Origin: Sandaracinobacteroides sp041909755
GTDB taxonomy: Bacteria; Pseudomonadota; Alphaproteobacteria; Sphingomonadales; Sphingomonadaceae
Assembly: GCF_041909755.1 (NCBI RefSeq)
Contig: NZ_JAYRCW010000076.1
Location: 1-12,235 of the forward strand
Length of the DNA: 12,235 nt
Direction of reading: 5' to 3'
The translations under genes were made by a program, and so were the position numbers. Shown here one piece after another: positions 1 to 7,549 of this stretch. The notes under the pieces are model-generated. The model was not told where the DNA came from. It saw only the letters and a program-made list of their open reading frames with translations, and did not search any database. Every line of letters starts with the position of its first letter. Within the stretch, counting starts at the first letter, position 1.

Positions 1-1070
1 GGCAGCTGCGCGGGCGCGGGGTGCGGGGCCGCGATGGCGGCGGCGAGCGCCTGCCCCGCCGCCTGCAGGGGGCGGATGCCCGCCTGTTCCAGGCTGGCGC
101 GAATGGCGGAGATCAGGGAGGCGCGGATCCGCGCCGGATCGCGGAAGCGCACCTCGGTCTTGGCCGGATGCACATTCACATCGACATCGTGCGTGGGAAG
201 CGTGAGGAACAGCGCGGCGACGGCATGACGGCCGGCGGGCAGGCGATCCGCATAGGCGCCGCGCAGGGCGCCGACCAGCTGGCGGTCCTTCACCGGGCGG
301 CCGTTCACGAACAGATACTGATGTTCCGAAGTGGCGCGCGAGGCGGCCGGAAGCCCGGCGAGCCCGCCGATGGCGAGATCCGGGCGATCGAAATCGACGG
401 GCACCATGTCTGCGCCGTCTGCCAGCAGAGACTGGACCCGCCGCGCGAGCGCGGGAACGCCCGCACCGGCTTCGGCCGCCACATCCAGCAGGCGGCGGCC
501 TTCGTGCAGCAGTCGAAAGGCGACATGCGGATGCGCCATGGCGAGGCGGCGCAGGACATCCTGGATGGCAGCGATTTCGGTGCGCGGGCTCTTCAGGAAC
601 TTGGCGCGGGCCGGAACGCGGGAAAACAGCCCCTCGACGGCGATGCGGGTGCCGGGGGCGAGGCCCGCCGGGCCGTCGAACAGCAGCTCGCCGCCGTCCA
701 GCTGAATCCGCCAGCCGGTTTCGGCCCCGGCGGGGCGGCTTTCCAGCGTGAAGCGGGCGACCGAGGCGATGGCGGGCAGCGCTTCGCCCCGGAAGCCGAA
801 GCTGTGGATCGCCAGCAGGTCGTCGTCCGGCAGCTTCGAGGTGGCATGGCGTTCGATCGCGAGGCGCATCTGATCCGGCGACATGCCGTGCCCGTCGTCG
901 ATCACCAGAAGGCGCTGGGTGCCGTCGCCCGACACATGCACCTCGATTCGGGCGGCGCCGGCATCCAGGCTGTTCTCGACCAGTTCCTTCACCACGCTGG
1001 CCGGGCGTTCCACCACCTCGCCCGCGGCGATTCGGTCGACCAGATGGCTGGGAAGGCGGCGGATGGGCAT
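1..1070 (-). CDS. mutL: DNA mismatch repair protein MutL, N-terminal part (runs off left edge)
   Basis: MutL is the ATP-driven matchmaker of mismatch repair, linking MutS-bound mismatches to strand incision. Reading leftward from the ATG at 1070-1068, 356 codons are visible and no stop occurs before base 1, so the C-terminal dimerisation domain lies outside the window. The GHKL ATPase motifs sit at canonical positions: AGEVVERPASVVKELVENSLDAG around residues 16-38 (E29 and N33 catalytic/Mg positions), DDGHGM at 58-63, ATSKL at 76-80, and FGFRGEAL at 91-98. The transducer domain follows, with the conserved NVHPAKTEVRF stretch. The start is chosen because MPIRRLP followed by IAAGEVV matches the family N-terminus; no strong Shine-Dalgarno is seen. 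It is divergent from the mreB operon across 319 bp. The long plus-strand reading frame over this gene is an antisense artefact. Confidence 0.97.
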   Translation of the reverse strand, partial: MPIRRLPSHLVDRIAAGEVVERPASVVKELVENSLDAGAARIEVHVSGDGTQRLLVIDDGHGMSPDQMRLAIERHATSKLPDDDLLAIHSFGFRGEALPAIASVARFTLESRPAGAETGWRIQLDGGELLFDGPAGLAPGTRIAVEGLFSRVPARAKFLKSPRTEIAAIQDVLRRLAMAHPHVAFRLLHEGRRLLDVAAEAGAGVPALARRVQSLLADGADMVPVDFDRPDLAIGGLAGLPAASRATSEHQYLFVNGRPVKDRQLVGALRGAYADRLPAGRHAVAALFLTLPTHDVDVNVHPAKTEVRFRDPARIRASLISAIRASLEQAGIRPLQAAGQALAAAIAAPHPAPAQL

Positions 1071-1389
1071 GACGCGCTGTTGCCGGTTGCCGGGCGGGAG
1101 CTCAAGAGGGGATCGGGGCGGGTTGAAGCGAGGCGGATCGGCGGGCAGACGCCGCACAACAATGGTTGCGTGCCCCGGTTCGACCGCCTATTCGAGTTGG
1201 TCAATCCGCAACAGTGTCTGCACAGGCGCCTGACGCGGCCCTGCCGCCCCGATTCGCGCTTCCGGCCAGACCAGAGGCGCAGCAGGAACCGGGCGGGGCA
1301 GGCCACGGGTGGCCGGCGGGCATGGTTGCCGAAAACGCCCTATCCCGGAAAACCGGCGCAAGACGCCTGACAAGAGGCCCGCAAGACCC
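1071..1389. other. Divergent intergenic region mutL / mreB
   Basis: This 319-bp gap separates the two divergent start codons and should hold both promoters. I see no convincing gene in it. A possible sigma70-like element on the plus strand is TTGCGT (1166-1171), a 17-nt spacer, then TATTCG (1189-1194), which could drive the mre operon with a leader of about 190 nt. I found no equally good element for mutL on the minus strand. An AAGAGG sequence at 1372-1377 lies 12 nt upstream of the GTG start chosen for mreB. Promoter assignment in such GC-rich DNA is weak. Confidence 0.5.
1166..1194 (+). promoter_or_regulatory. Candidate promoter of the mre/rod operon
   Basis: TTGCGT and TATTCG are separated by 17 nt in the mutL-mreB gap. 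This is a sequence match only, at moderate quality; the -10 hexamer departs from consensus at the last two positions. No competing match of better quality was seen nearer to mreB. Confidence 0.25.
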
Positions 1390-2436
1390 GTGAACTTCTT
1401 CAGCCGCATTTTCGGTTTCCTGAGCCAGGACATGGCCATCGACCTCGGAACCGCCAACACGCTCGTCTATGTCCGTGGCCGCGGGATCGTTCTGAACGAA
1501 CCCTCTGTCGTGGCGCTGGAAACGGTGAACGGCCGGCGCCAGGTGAAGGCGGTGGGCAATGACGCCAAGATGATGATGGGCAAGACGCCCGACAATGTGC
1601 AGGCCATCCGGCCCCTTCGCGACGGCGTGATCGCCGACATCGAGGTGGCCGAGGACATGATCAAATATTTCATCGACAAGGTGCACGGCAAATCCAGCTG
1701 GGTGCCGCGCGGGCCGGAAATCGTGATCTGCGTGCCTTCGGGTTCCACCCCGGTGGAAAAGCGCGCCATCCGCGACGCCGCGAACAATGCAGGCGCCAGC
1801 CAGGTGCACCTGATCCTGGAACCGATGGCGGCGGCGATCGGCGCGGGAATGCCGGTGACGGAGCCGATCGGATCGATGGTGGTGGACATCGGCGGCGGCA
1901 CCACCGAAGTCGCCGTGCTGTCGCTGAGGGGCCTTGCCTATACCACCAGCGTGCGCGTCGGCGGGGACAAGATGGACGAAGCCATCGTCAACTATGTGCG
2001 CCGCAACCACAACCTGCTGATCGGCGACGCCACGGCCGAGCGGATCAAGAAGCAGATCGGCACGGCGCTGCCGCCGGCTGACGGGATCGGCGCGACCGTG
2101 GAGATCAAGGGCCGCGACCTTGTGAACGGCGTGCCGAAGGAAATCACCATCAACCAGGGGCAGGTGGCCGACGCGCTGTCGGAGCCGGTTTCGCAGATCA
2201 TCGAATCGGTGCGCCTGGCGCTGGAAAACACCGCGCCGGAACTGGCGGCCGACATCGTGGACCAGGGCATCGTGCTGACCGGCGGCGGCGCGCTGCTGGG
2301 CGGGCTGGACGAGGCGCTGCGGCAGGCGACGGGCCTGCCGGTGACGGTGGCCGAAGACCCGCTTTCCTGCGTGGCGCTGGGCACCGGCCGGGCGCTGGAA
2401 GATCCTGTCTATCGCGGTGTGCTGACGGGAGCCTGA
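1390..2436 (+). CDS. mreB: Rod shape-determining actin homologue MreB
   Basis: MreB is the bacterial actin that forms curved membrane-attached filaments and orients lateral cell-wall synthesis. From the GTG at 1390 the product is 348 aa, the usual family length. The N-terminus NFFSRIFGFLS is the amphipathic membrane-binding helix typical of Gram-negative MreB. The actin-fold phosphate-1 motif DLGTANTLVY lies at 18-27, EPMAAAIGAG at 144-153, phosphate-2 DIGGGTTE at 166-173 and the adenosine motif LTGGGALL at 296-303. A longer frame starts with ATG at 1309, but the extra 27 residues are basic, Pro-rich and unlike the family. GTG at 1390 aligns with known N-termini and has AAGAGG 12 nt upstream. 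It is the first gene of the mreB-mreC-mreD-mrdA-rodA operon. Confidence 0.97.
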   Translation: MNFFSRIFGFLSQDMAIDLGTANTLVYVRGRGIVLNEPSVVALETVNGRRQVKAVGNDAKMMMGKTPDNVQAIRPLRDGVIADIEVAEDMIKYFIDKVHGKSSWVPRGPEIVICVPSGSTPVEKRAIRDAANNAGASQVHLILEPMAAAIGAGMPVTEPIGSMVVDIGGGTTEVAVLSLRGLAYTTSVRVGGDKMDEAIVNYVRRNHNLLIGDATAERIKKQIGTALPPADGIGATVEIKGRDLVNGVPKEITINQGQVADALSEPVSQIIESVRLALENTAPELAADIVDQGIVLTGGGALLGGLDEALRQATGLPVTVAEDPLSCVALGTGRALEDPVYRGVLTGA

Positions 2437-2482
2437 TGACCGCCGGGATCGCGCCCATCCTGACCTCCACCGTGGATCCTGC

Positions 2483-3559
2483 ATGAACCGGATGCCAAAC
2501 GCTTCGCGCCTGCGCCCCGCACGCCGCACCAGCTTTGCCAGGCGCGACAGCAACCTGGCCCTGCTGGGCGCGCTGTTCGCGGGCGTGGTGATCGCGTTCG
2601 CGCTGCTGATGCTGCTGATCCAGCGGGTGAACCCCGAGCTGGGCGGGCGGATGCGCGGCGCGACGGCGGATGCACTGTCGCCGGTGATATCGGTTGCCAT
2701 GGCGCCTGTGGACGGCGTGCGCCGGCTGGGCGCGCTGATCGGCGAGCATCTGGACGTGGTGGAGACGAACCGGAAGCTGACGGCCGACCTGAAGGCGGCG
2801 CAGCGCCGCGCAGCCGAGACGGAGCGGCTGGCCGCCGAGCTGGACCGGATGGAGGCGCTGCTGTCGCTGAAGCGGCCCGAACGGCGGCTGGTGGCCTCTG
2901 CCGTCGCGTCTGCTGTTTCGGCAGCTGCAGGGCAGCGGCAGGCGATCCTGAGCGCGGGGCTGTCGGACGGGGTGCGGCCACGCATGCCGGTGATCGCATC
3001 GGGCGGGCTTGCCGGGCGGGTGACCGATGTGGGCCGGCAGGCCGCGCGCATGATGCTGCTGACGGATGCCGACAGCCGGGTGCCGGTGAAGGTGCTGCGC
3101 ACCGGCTGGACCGGGCTGGCGGTGGGAACCGGCGGCACCCTGCTGGACTTCCAGTTCGACATCGCCTCTGGCTCTGACAAGATCCGCGTGGGCGACCGGC
3201 TGGTGACATCGGGCGACGGCGGGCTGTTTCCGCCGGGCATTCCCGTCGCCGTGATCATCGATGCGGAGGCGAACCCGCCACGTGCCCGGCCGCTGGCGAA
3301 CCCCACCGGCCTTGGCACGGTGATGATCGAAGCCCCCTGGCTGCCGCCGCCGAGCTTCGTGGCCGCCGCCCCCGCCGCGCCGGAGGCCGACCGTGTGGTG
3401 CCGCCCGCAGCGAAGCCCGGATCGGAACCTGTCGCGCAGGGCGCCGCCGCGCCTGCGGCGAGGGGCGCAACAGCGCCCCGGCCGCAGGCCACAACTGCGC
3501 CGCAGGCAGCAGCCCCCGTGGCGCAGTTGCCCGCCCCCGCGCCGGCGACCGCCCGATGA
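2483..3559 (+). CDS. mreC: Rod shape-determining protein MreC
   Basis: MreC is a bitopic inner-membrane protein whose periplasmic part binds and activates PBP2-RodA. The 358-aa product has a basic cytoplasmic head (1-21), one membrane segment near 25-46, a coiled-coil-like segment around 80-130, and the beta-rich MreC core to about 285, including LVTSGDGGLFPPGIPVA at 240-256 and the closing GTVMIEAPW segment. A Pro/Ala-rich low-complexity tail fills roughly 293-358. The start ATG at 2483 lies 46 nt after the mreB stop, and a second in-frame ATG at 2492 is possible. Its end overlaps mreD by an ATGA, suggesting translational coupling. Confidence 0.95.
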   Translation: MNRMPNASRLRPARRTSFARRDSNLALLGALFAGVVIAFALLMLLIQRVNPELGGRMRGATADALSPVISVAMAPVDGVRRLGALIGEHLDVVETNRKLTADLKAAQRRAAETERLAAELDRMEALLSLKRPERRLVASAVASAVSAAAGQRQAILSAGLSDGVRPRMPVIASGGLAGRVTDVGRQAARMMLLTDADSRVPVKVLRTGWTGLAVGTGGTLLDFQFDIASGSDKIRVGDRLVTSGDGGLFPPGIPVAVIIDAEANPPRARPLANPTGLGTVMIEAPWLPPPSFVAAAPAAPEADRVVPPAAKPGSEPVAQGAAAPAARGATAPRPQATTAPQAAAPVAQLPAPAPATAR

Positions 3560-4071
3560 GCTATCTGGTGAAGGACCGTGCCGGCGCGGGCGAGATTGCG
3601 CGCCGGATGGTGCCGGCCGGCACCGTGATGCTGTCGCTGCTGGTGATGGCCCTGCCCTTGCCTTTGGCCTGGGGGGTGATGCCGAACCTGGCGCTGCTGT
3701 TCCTGATCATGTGGGCCAGCATCCAGCCGCGCCTGATGCCGGTGTGGGGCGGCTTTCTTCTGGGCCTGTTCGCCGACCTGCTGTTCGGCGGGATGGTGGG
3801 GATCTGGGGCCTGATCTTCCCGCTGGTGGTCGGCGCGGTGCGCATCGCGGAAAGCCGGATGGAGGGGCACAGCCTGGCGATCGACTGGGGCTTCGCCGGC
3901 CTGCTGGTGATGGCGGCGCAGCTTCTGGCCTGGCAGCTGAACGGCTTCATGGGCCTGTCCGCGCCTGCCCTGCCCTTTCTGGTGCAGGGGCTGATCACGG
4001 TGATCGCCTATCCGCTGGTGGCCTCGTTCGCGGCGCGGATCCAGCGGCGCCTCACCCTTTCGGGCAGCTGA
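3556..4071 (+). CDS. mreD: Rod shape-determining membrane protein MreD
   Basis: MreD is a small polytopic inner-membrane protein of the elongasome that works with MreC. The 171-aa product is almost entirely hydrophobic, with about five or six predicted membrane segments (near 22-40, 43-57, 63-79, 82-97, 112-128 and 138-158). GLFADLLFGGMVGIWGL at 70-86 carries the family's conserved Asp (D74) between small and aromatic residues. MreD diverges quickly between species, so position in the operon is part of the evidence. The start overlaps the mreC stop as ATGA, and the stop is followed after 4 nt by the GTG start of mrdA. Confidence 0.9.
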   Translation: MSYLVKDRAGAGEIARRMVPAGTVMLSLLVMALPLPLAWGVMPNLALLFLIMWASIQPRLMPVWGGFLLGLFADLLFGGMVGIWGLIFPLVVGAVRIAESRMEGHSLAIDWGFAGLLVMAAQLLAWQLNGFMGLSAPALPFLVQGLITVIAYPLVASFAARIQRRLTLSGS

Positions 4072-4075
4072 TCCG

Positions 4076-6010
4076 GTGGCGGCGGAGGGCGAACCCGGCC
4101 GCCTGTTCGACCGCCGCGCCTTTTTCCTGGGCGCGGTGCAGGCCGGCGCCGGTGTGGCGCTGATCGGGCGAATGGCCCAGCTCTCCATCGCGGAGGCCGA
4201 CAAGTACAAGGTCGCGGCAGAAGACAACCGCGTGGCGCTGCACCTGATCCCGCCCCGGCGCGGCTGGATCGTGGACGCCACGGGGGCCGCGATCGCCACC
4301 AACCGGCCCGCCTATGCGGTGGAACTGATCCCCTCTCTCGCCGGGGATCTGGAGGGGGCGCTGGCGCGCATCGCCGCGATCGTGCCGCTGGCCCCCGCCG
4401 ATCTGGACCGGATCCGCGAGGATGCGAAGGGCCTGCCGCCATCGGCCGCGCTGACCATCGCCAGCGACATCGGCTGGGACGCCTTCGCCGCGCTGAACCT
4501 GGAGCTGGCGAACATGCCGGGGCTGCAGCCGATGCGCAGCTATGTGCGCCACTATCCCGATGCAGAGGCGTTCGCGCATGTGACGGGCTATGTCGGCCGC
4601 GCCACGCGCGAACAATATCTGGAAACGAAAGACCCGCTTTATCTGCTGCCCGGCTTCCGCGTGGGGAAGGACGGGGTGGAACGATCGAAGGACGCGGTGC
4701 TGCGCGGCAAGCCCGGCGCGCGGCGGGTGGAGGTGAACGCGCGCGGCCGGATCGTGGCCGAGCTGGACACCCGGCCCGACACGCCCGGCCAGCAGGTGCA
4801 GCTGACGATCGACCGGGGCCTTCAGGCCTTCACCGCGGCGCGGGTGGGGAACGAAAGCTGTTCCGTCACCGTGATCGATGTGGTGACGGGCGACATCAAA
4901 TGCCTGCTGTCGATGCCGGCCTTCGACCCCAATGTGTTTTCCAACCGCATCCCTTCGAAGCTGTGGAAGGAGCTGCAGGAGGATGAGCGCAAGCCGCTGC
5001 TGAACAAGACGCTGCAGGGCCTGTATGTGCCCGGCTCCACCTTCAAGCCCGTCACCGCCCTGGCGGCGCTGGCGAACGGCGTGCTGCCGACGGACCAGGT
5101 GCATTGCGGCGGCAGTTACCGCTATGGCCGGGCGGTGTGGCACTGCCACAAGCGATCCGGCCACGGGACGGTGGCGATGCGGTCCGGCATCGCCAAGAGC
5201 TGCAACGTCTATTTCTATACCATGGCGCGGCGCGTGGGCGCGCAGGCCGTGGCCGACATGGCGCGCACGCTGGGGCTGGACCACAAGTTCGACATCCCCA
5301 TGCCGGTGCAGCGCGCGGGCGACATCCCCGATCCGGCCTGGAAGCGGAAGCGGTTCGACAAGGACTGGACGGTGGCCGACACGCTGAACATGTCCATCGG
5401 GCAGGGCTATGTGGTGGTGAACCCGCTGCAGCTGGCGGTGATGACGGCGCGGATCGCGACCGGCCGCATGGTGGAGCCGCGCATGCTGACGGGGCGTGCG
5501 CCGAAGGCCTTTGCCCCCCTGCCCATCCCGCCCGAATATCTGGACGTGGTGCGCGGCGGCATGGACGATGTGGTGAACGGCCCCGGCGGCACCGCGCGCG
5601 GATCGATGCTGCGCGTGCCGGGGGTGGCGATGGGCGGCAAGACCGGCACGGCGCAGGTGCGGCGGATTTCCGGCAGCGCCCGGGGCGGGGCGAACGTGCC
5701 GTGGAAGTTCCGCGACCATGCGCTGTTCATCGGCTTCGCGCCGGTGGACAATCCACGCTATGCCATCAGCGTGGTGGTGGAGCATGGCATCGGCGGATCG
5801 CGGGCGGCGGCCCCCATCGCGCGCGACGTGCTGACCTGGATCTATGACCGGCCGGCCGCCGAAAAGCAGCTGGCGGGCGTGCTGGAAGCGCGCGAGCGGG
5901 CGCGCCGCGCCGCCGAGGAGGCCGCAGCCCGGGCAGCAGCCGAAGCGGCGGCGGCGCGCGCGGCGGCGGCTGCCCCGGTTCCTGCGCCGGCAGCAGGGGG
6001 CGCGCCATGA
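4076..6010 (+). CDS. mrdA: Penicillin-binding protein 2 (elongasome DD-transpeptidase)
   Basis: PBP2 cross-links new peptidoglycan strands made by RodA during elongation. The 644-aa product has a membrane anchor near 15-37, a pedestal/dimerisation region to about 235, and a class B PBP transpeptidase domain to about 592. All three active-site motifs are present: STFK at 321-324 (nucleophile S321), SCN at 375-377 and KTGTA at 522-526. The start is GTG at 4076, the first possible in frame after the mreD stop, 4 nt away. A 40-residue Ala/Glu/Arg-rich tail then Pro/Ala (604-644) follows the catalytic domain and is probably a cytoplasm-independent extension of low complexity. The stop overlaps the rodA start (ATGA). 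Confidence 0.96.
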   Translation: MAAEGEPGRLFDRRAFFLGAVQAGAGVALIGRMAQLSIAEADKYKVAAEDNRVALHLIPPRRGWIVDATGAAIATNRPAYAVELIPSLAGDLEGALARIAAIVPLAPADLDRIREDAKGLPPSAALTIASDIGWDAFAALNLELANMPGLQPMRSYVRHYPDAEAFAHVTGYVGRATREQYLETKDPLYLLPGFRVGKDGVERSKDAVLRGKPGARRVEVNARGRIVAELDTRPDTPGQQVQLTIDRGLQAFTAARVGNESCSVTVIDVVTGDIKCLLSMPAFDPNVFSNRIPSKLWKELQEDERKPLLNKTLQGLYVPGSTFKPVTALAALANGVLPTDQVHCGGSYRYGRAVWHCHKRSGHGTVAMRSGIAKSCNVYFYTMARRVGAQAVADMARTLGLDHKFDIPMPVQRAGDIPDPAWKRKRFDKDWTVADTLNMSIGQGYVVVNPLQLAVMTARIATGRMVEPRMLTGRAPKAFAPLPIPPEYLDVVRGGMDDVVNGPGGTARGSMLRVPGVAMGGKTGTAQVRRISGSARGGANVPWKFRDHALFIGFAPVDNPRYAISVVVEHGIGGSRAAAPIARDVLTWIYDRPAAEKQLAGVLEARERARRAAEEAAARAAAEAAAARAAAAAPVPAPAAGGAP

Positions 6011-7122
6011 TCGGCGGGCTGCTGAACTCGCGCTGGCCGCAGCGCATCCTGCAACTGCCCTGGCGGATCATCTTCCTGGTGGCGGCGATCGGCGGCTTTG
6101 CCGTGGTGGTGCTGTATTCGGCGGCGGGCGGCAGCCTGCAGCCCTGGGCGATGAACCATGCGGTGCGCCTGTCGCTGTTCATGGGGCTCGCCATCCTGCT
6201 GTCGCAGGTGCCGCTGGGGTTCTGGCTGAAGATCGCCTATCCGCTTTATGCCGCCGTGCTGGTGGCGCTGATCGGCGTGGAGGTGGTGGGCGGCATCGCG
6301 GGCGGATCGCAGCGCTGGCTGGACCTGGGCTTCATCCGGTTGCAGCCTTCGGAGTTCATGAAACTGGCGGTGGTGATCGCGCTGGCGCGCTTCTATCATT
6401 TCCTGCCGCGCGGCTATCCGGCGAAGCTGGCGGGCATCTGGCCGCCGCTGGCGATGATCGGCACGCCCGCCGCGCTGGTGATGCTGCAGCCCGATCTGGG
6501 CACCGCGCTGATGATCACGGCCGGCGGGCTGACGATGATGTTCCTGGGCGGGCTGCCGCTGAAATGGTTCCTGATCCCCGGCGCGGCGGGCCTCGCCTCG
6601 CTCCCCCTGCTGTACAACCTGCTGCATGATTACCAGAAGCGGCGGGTGCTGATCTTCCTGGATCCATCGGCCGATCCGCTGGGGGCGGGTTATCATATCA
6701 CCCAGTCCAAGATCGCGATCGGGTCCGGCGGGGTGTTCGGCAAGGGCTTCCTTGAAGGCTCGCAGAGCCATCTTCAGTATCTGCCCGAACAGCACACCGA
6801 TTTCGTGTTCGCCACCATGGCGGAGGAATGGGGCCTGATGGGCGGCGCCGGGCTGCTGATCGCCTATGGGCTGGTGCTGAACTGGGGCATCCGCGTGGCG
6901 CTGTCGGCCCAGACGCATTTTGCGCGGATGCTGGCCGCCGGGCTTTCGATGACCATCTTCTTCTATGTGCTGATCAACAGCATGATGGTGATGGGGCTGG
7001 CGCCTGTGGTGGGCATTCCCTTCCCGCTGGTCAGCTATGGCGGCAGCGCCGCGCTGACGGTGATGATCGCGCTGGGCATCCTGATGGGCATATACCGGCA
7101 GCGGCGGCTGGAACATATCTGA
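6007..7122 (+). CDS. rodA: SEDS peptidoglycan glycosyltransferase RodA
   Basis: RodA polymerises lipid II into glycan strands in partnership with PBP2. The 371-aa polytopic product has the normal length and about ten membrane segments. Family marks are GGSQRWLDLGFIRLQPSEFMK near 99-119, LQPDLGTALM near 160-169, GAGYHITQSKIAIGSGG near 226-242, and PEQHTDFVFA at 260-269, which carries the SEDS catalytic Asp (D265). The C-terminus has the PFPLVSYGGSA signature at 338-348. It starts with ATG at 6007 overlapping the mrdA stop, with AGGGGG at 5995-6000 as a good ribosome binding site. It is the last gene of the operon; a strong hairpin follows 20 nt after the stop. Confidence 0.97.
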   Translation: MIGGLLNSRWPQRILQLPWRIIFLVAAIGGFAVVVLYSAAGGSLQPWAMNHAVRLSLFMGLAILLSQVPLGFWLKIAYPLYAAVLVALIGVEVVGGIAGGSQRWLDLGFIRLQPSEFMKLAVVIALARFYHFLPRGYPAKLAGIWPPLAMIGTPAALVMLQPDLGTALMITAGGLTMMFLGGLPLKWFLIPGAAGLASLPLLYNLLHDYQKRRVLIFLDPSADPLGAGYHITQSKIAIGSGGVFGKGFLEGSQSHLQYLPEQHTDFVFATMAEEWGLMGGAGLLIAYGLVLNWGIRVALSAQTHFARMLAAGLSMTIFFYVLINSMMVMGLAPVVGIPFPLVSYGGSAALTVMIALGILMGIYRQRRLEHI

Positions 7123-7142
7123 AGGCGCACCGGGTAACATGC

Positions 7143-7182
7143 CAAAGCGAGATTCAGGCTGGACAAGCCGGGATTCGCTTTG
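7143..7182 (+). terminator. Long hairpin after rodA, possible operon terminator
   Basis: CAAAGCGA (7143-7150) and TCGCTTTG (7175-7182) are perfect inverted repeats. The inside also pairs: GGCT (7157-7160) with AGCC (7166-7169) around GGACA, joined through a partly paired section with one bulge and one mismatch. The structure is long and stable but no T-run follows it, so it may be a terminator without a classic tail or simply an mRNA 3'-end stabilising hairpin. Confidence 0.45.
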
Positions 7183-7198
7183 TAAACGCCCGCCTCCC

Positions 7199-7238
7199 CC
7201 GGGGTGAACGCCCCGGCCGGTTCATGGGGCCAGCCCCA
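7199..7238 (+). other. Two short GC-rich hairpins before tRNA-Lys
   Basis: CCGGGG (7199-7204) pairs with CCCCGG (7211-7216) around a six-base loop. TGGGG (7225-7229) can pair with CCCCA (7234-7238) around a CCAG loop. They lie between rodA and the tRNA gene. They may add to termination of the mre operon or belong to the tRNA leader; no clear tRNA promoter was recognised here. Confidence 0.3.
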
Positions 7239-7252
7239 GCCGAAATGGTGCC

Positions 7253-7328
<76 letters not shown>

Positions 7329-7359
7329 TCTTTTCAAAGACTTACTGGTTATAATGCGC

Positions 7360-7372
7360 CTCGCGATGCGAG
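7360..7372 (+). repeat. Short tight hairpin downstream of tRNA-Lys
   Basis: CTCGC (7360-7364) and GCGAG (7368-7372) pair around a GAT loop, about 30 nt beyond the tRNA CCA end. It could assist tRNA 3'-trailer termination or be part of the attachment region. Evidence is structure only. Confidence 0.3.
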
Positions 7373-7384
7373 TGTGGTGCCGTT

Positions 7385-7405
7385 TGGGCAACATCGTGGG
7401 CAACA
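7385..7405 (+). repeat. Direct repeat TGGGCAACA x2, possible integrase arm sites
   Basis: TGGGCAACA occurs at 7385-7393 and again at 7397-7405, a 12-nt period, about 60 nt beyond the tRNA end. Closely spaced direct repeats beside a tRNA attachment site are typical of arm-type sites bound by tyrosine integrases. The repeat is seen; the role is inferred, because the integrase itself is missing here. Confidence 0.4.
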
Positions 7406-7444
7406 CGTAGTGATATGCGGCTGGAAAGTGTGCGGGGCTGAAAG

Positions 7445-7462
7445 CCGTTCATTGGTGAACGG
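7445..7462. promoter_or_regulatory. Perfect 18-bp palindrome, candidate operator
   Basis: CCGTTCA (7445-7451), TTGG, TGAACGG (7456-7462) form a perfect dyad with seven-base arms. It ends seven bases upstream of the TTGACC box of the candidate promoter for the helicase gene. Size and position fit a binding site for a dimeric regulator; the downstream DprA-like protein has a winged helix, which would allow autoregulation. RNA hairpin function is the alternative. Confidence 0.45.
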
Positions 7463-7468
7463 GGGACA

Positions 7469-7497
7469 TTGACCGCATTCTCCCTTCCCCGCTTAAT
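7469..7497 (+). promoter_or_regulatory. Candidate promoter of the helicase-PRTase / DprA-like operon
   Basis: TTGACC (7469-7474), a 17-nt spacer, and CTTAAT (7492-7497) form a good sigma70-like match. Transcription would begin near 7504, leaving a leader of about 45 nt before the GTG start at 7550. It is the best promoter-like element between the tRNA and the operon. Confidence 0.4.
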
Positions 7498-7499
7498 AC

Positions 7500-7543
7500 C
7501 CCTCGTGGCCGCAAGAACGTTTGCGTCGCCATGAACACGAGGG
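7500..7543 (+). promoter_or_regulatory. Inverted repeat covering the helicase ribosome binding site
   Basis: CCCTCGTG (7500-7507) is the exact reverse complement of CACGAGGG (7536-7543). The right arm contains the Shine-Dalgarno GAGGG (7539-7543). Inside, CGCAAG (7510-7515) can pair with TTTGCG (7520-7525) around AACG. A transcript that includes the whole left arm could therefore fold to hide the ribosome binding site. A transcript starting near 7504 from the candidate promoter would lack half the left arm, so the two ideas compete. Confidence 0.35.
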
Positions 7544-7549
7544 ACGGCG

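Noticed and set aside
21..1370. 449-codon plus-strand frame at the left edge
   Set aside because: It lies antisense to mutL, whose ATPase motifs are all intact on the minus strand.
1309..1389. N-terminal extension of MreB from ATG at 1309
   Set aside because: The 27 extra residues do not resemble MreB; GTG at 1390 gives the amphipathic N-terminus expected of the family.
1201..4302. Very long open frame (about 1030 codons) on the minus strand across mreB, mreC, mreD and the start of mrdA
   Set aside because: It is an antisense shadow of GC-rich coding DNA: His/Arg/Gln-rich nonsense composition, no domains, while the opposite strand has complete conserved genes.
4052..5785. 577-codon minus-strand frame inside mrdA
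   Set aside because: Shadow frame of PBP2; composition is His/Arg/Gly-rich with no recognisable motif.
7350..7355. Perfect TATAAT after the tRNA gene as a promoter
   Set aside because: No acceptable -35 hexamer lies 16-18 nt upstream (that region is the tRNA CCA end), and it is 195 nt from the first start codon.
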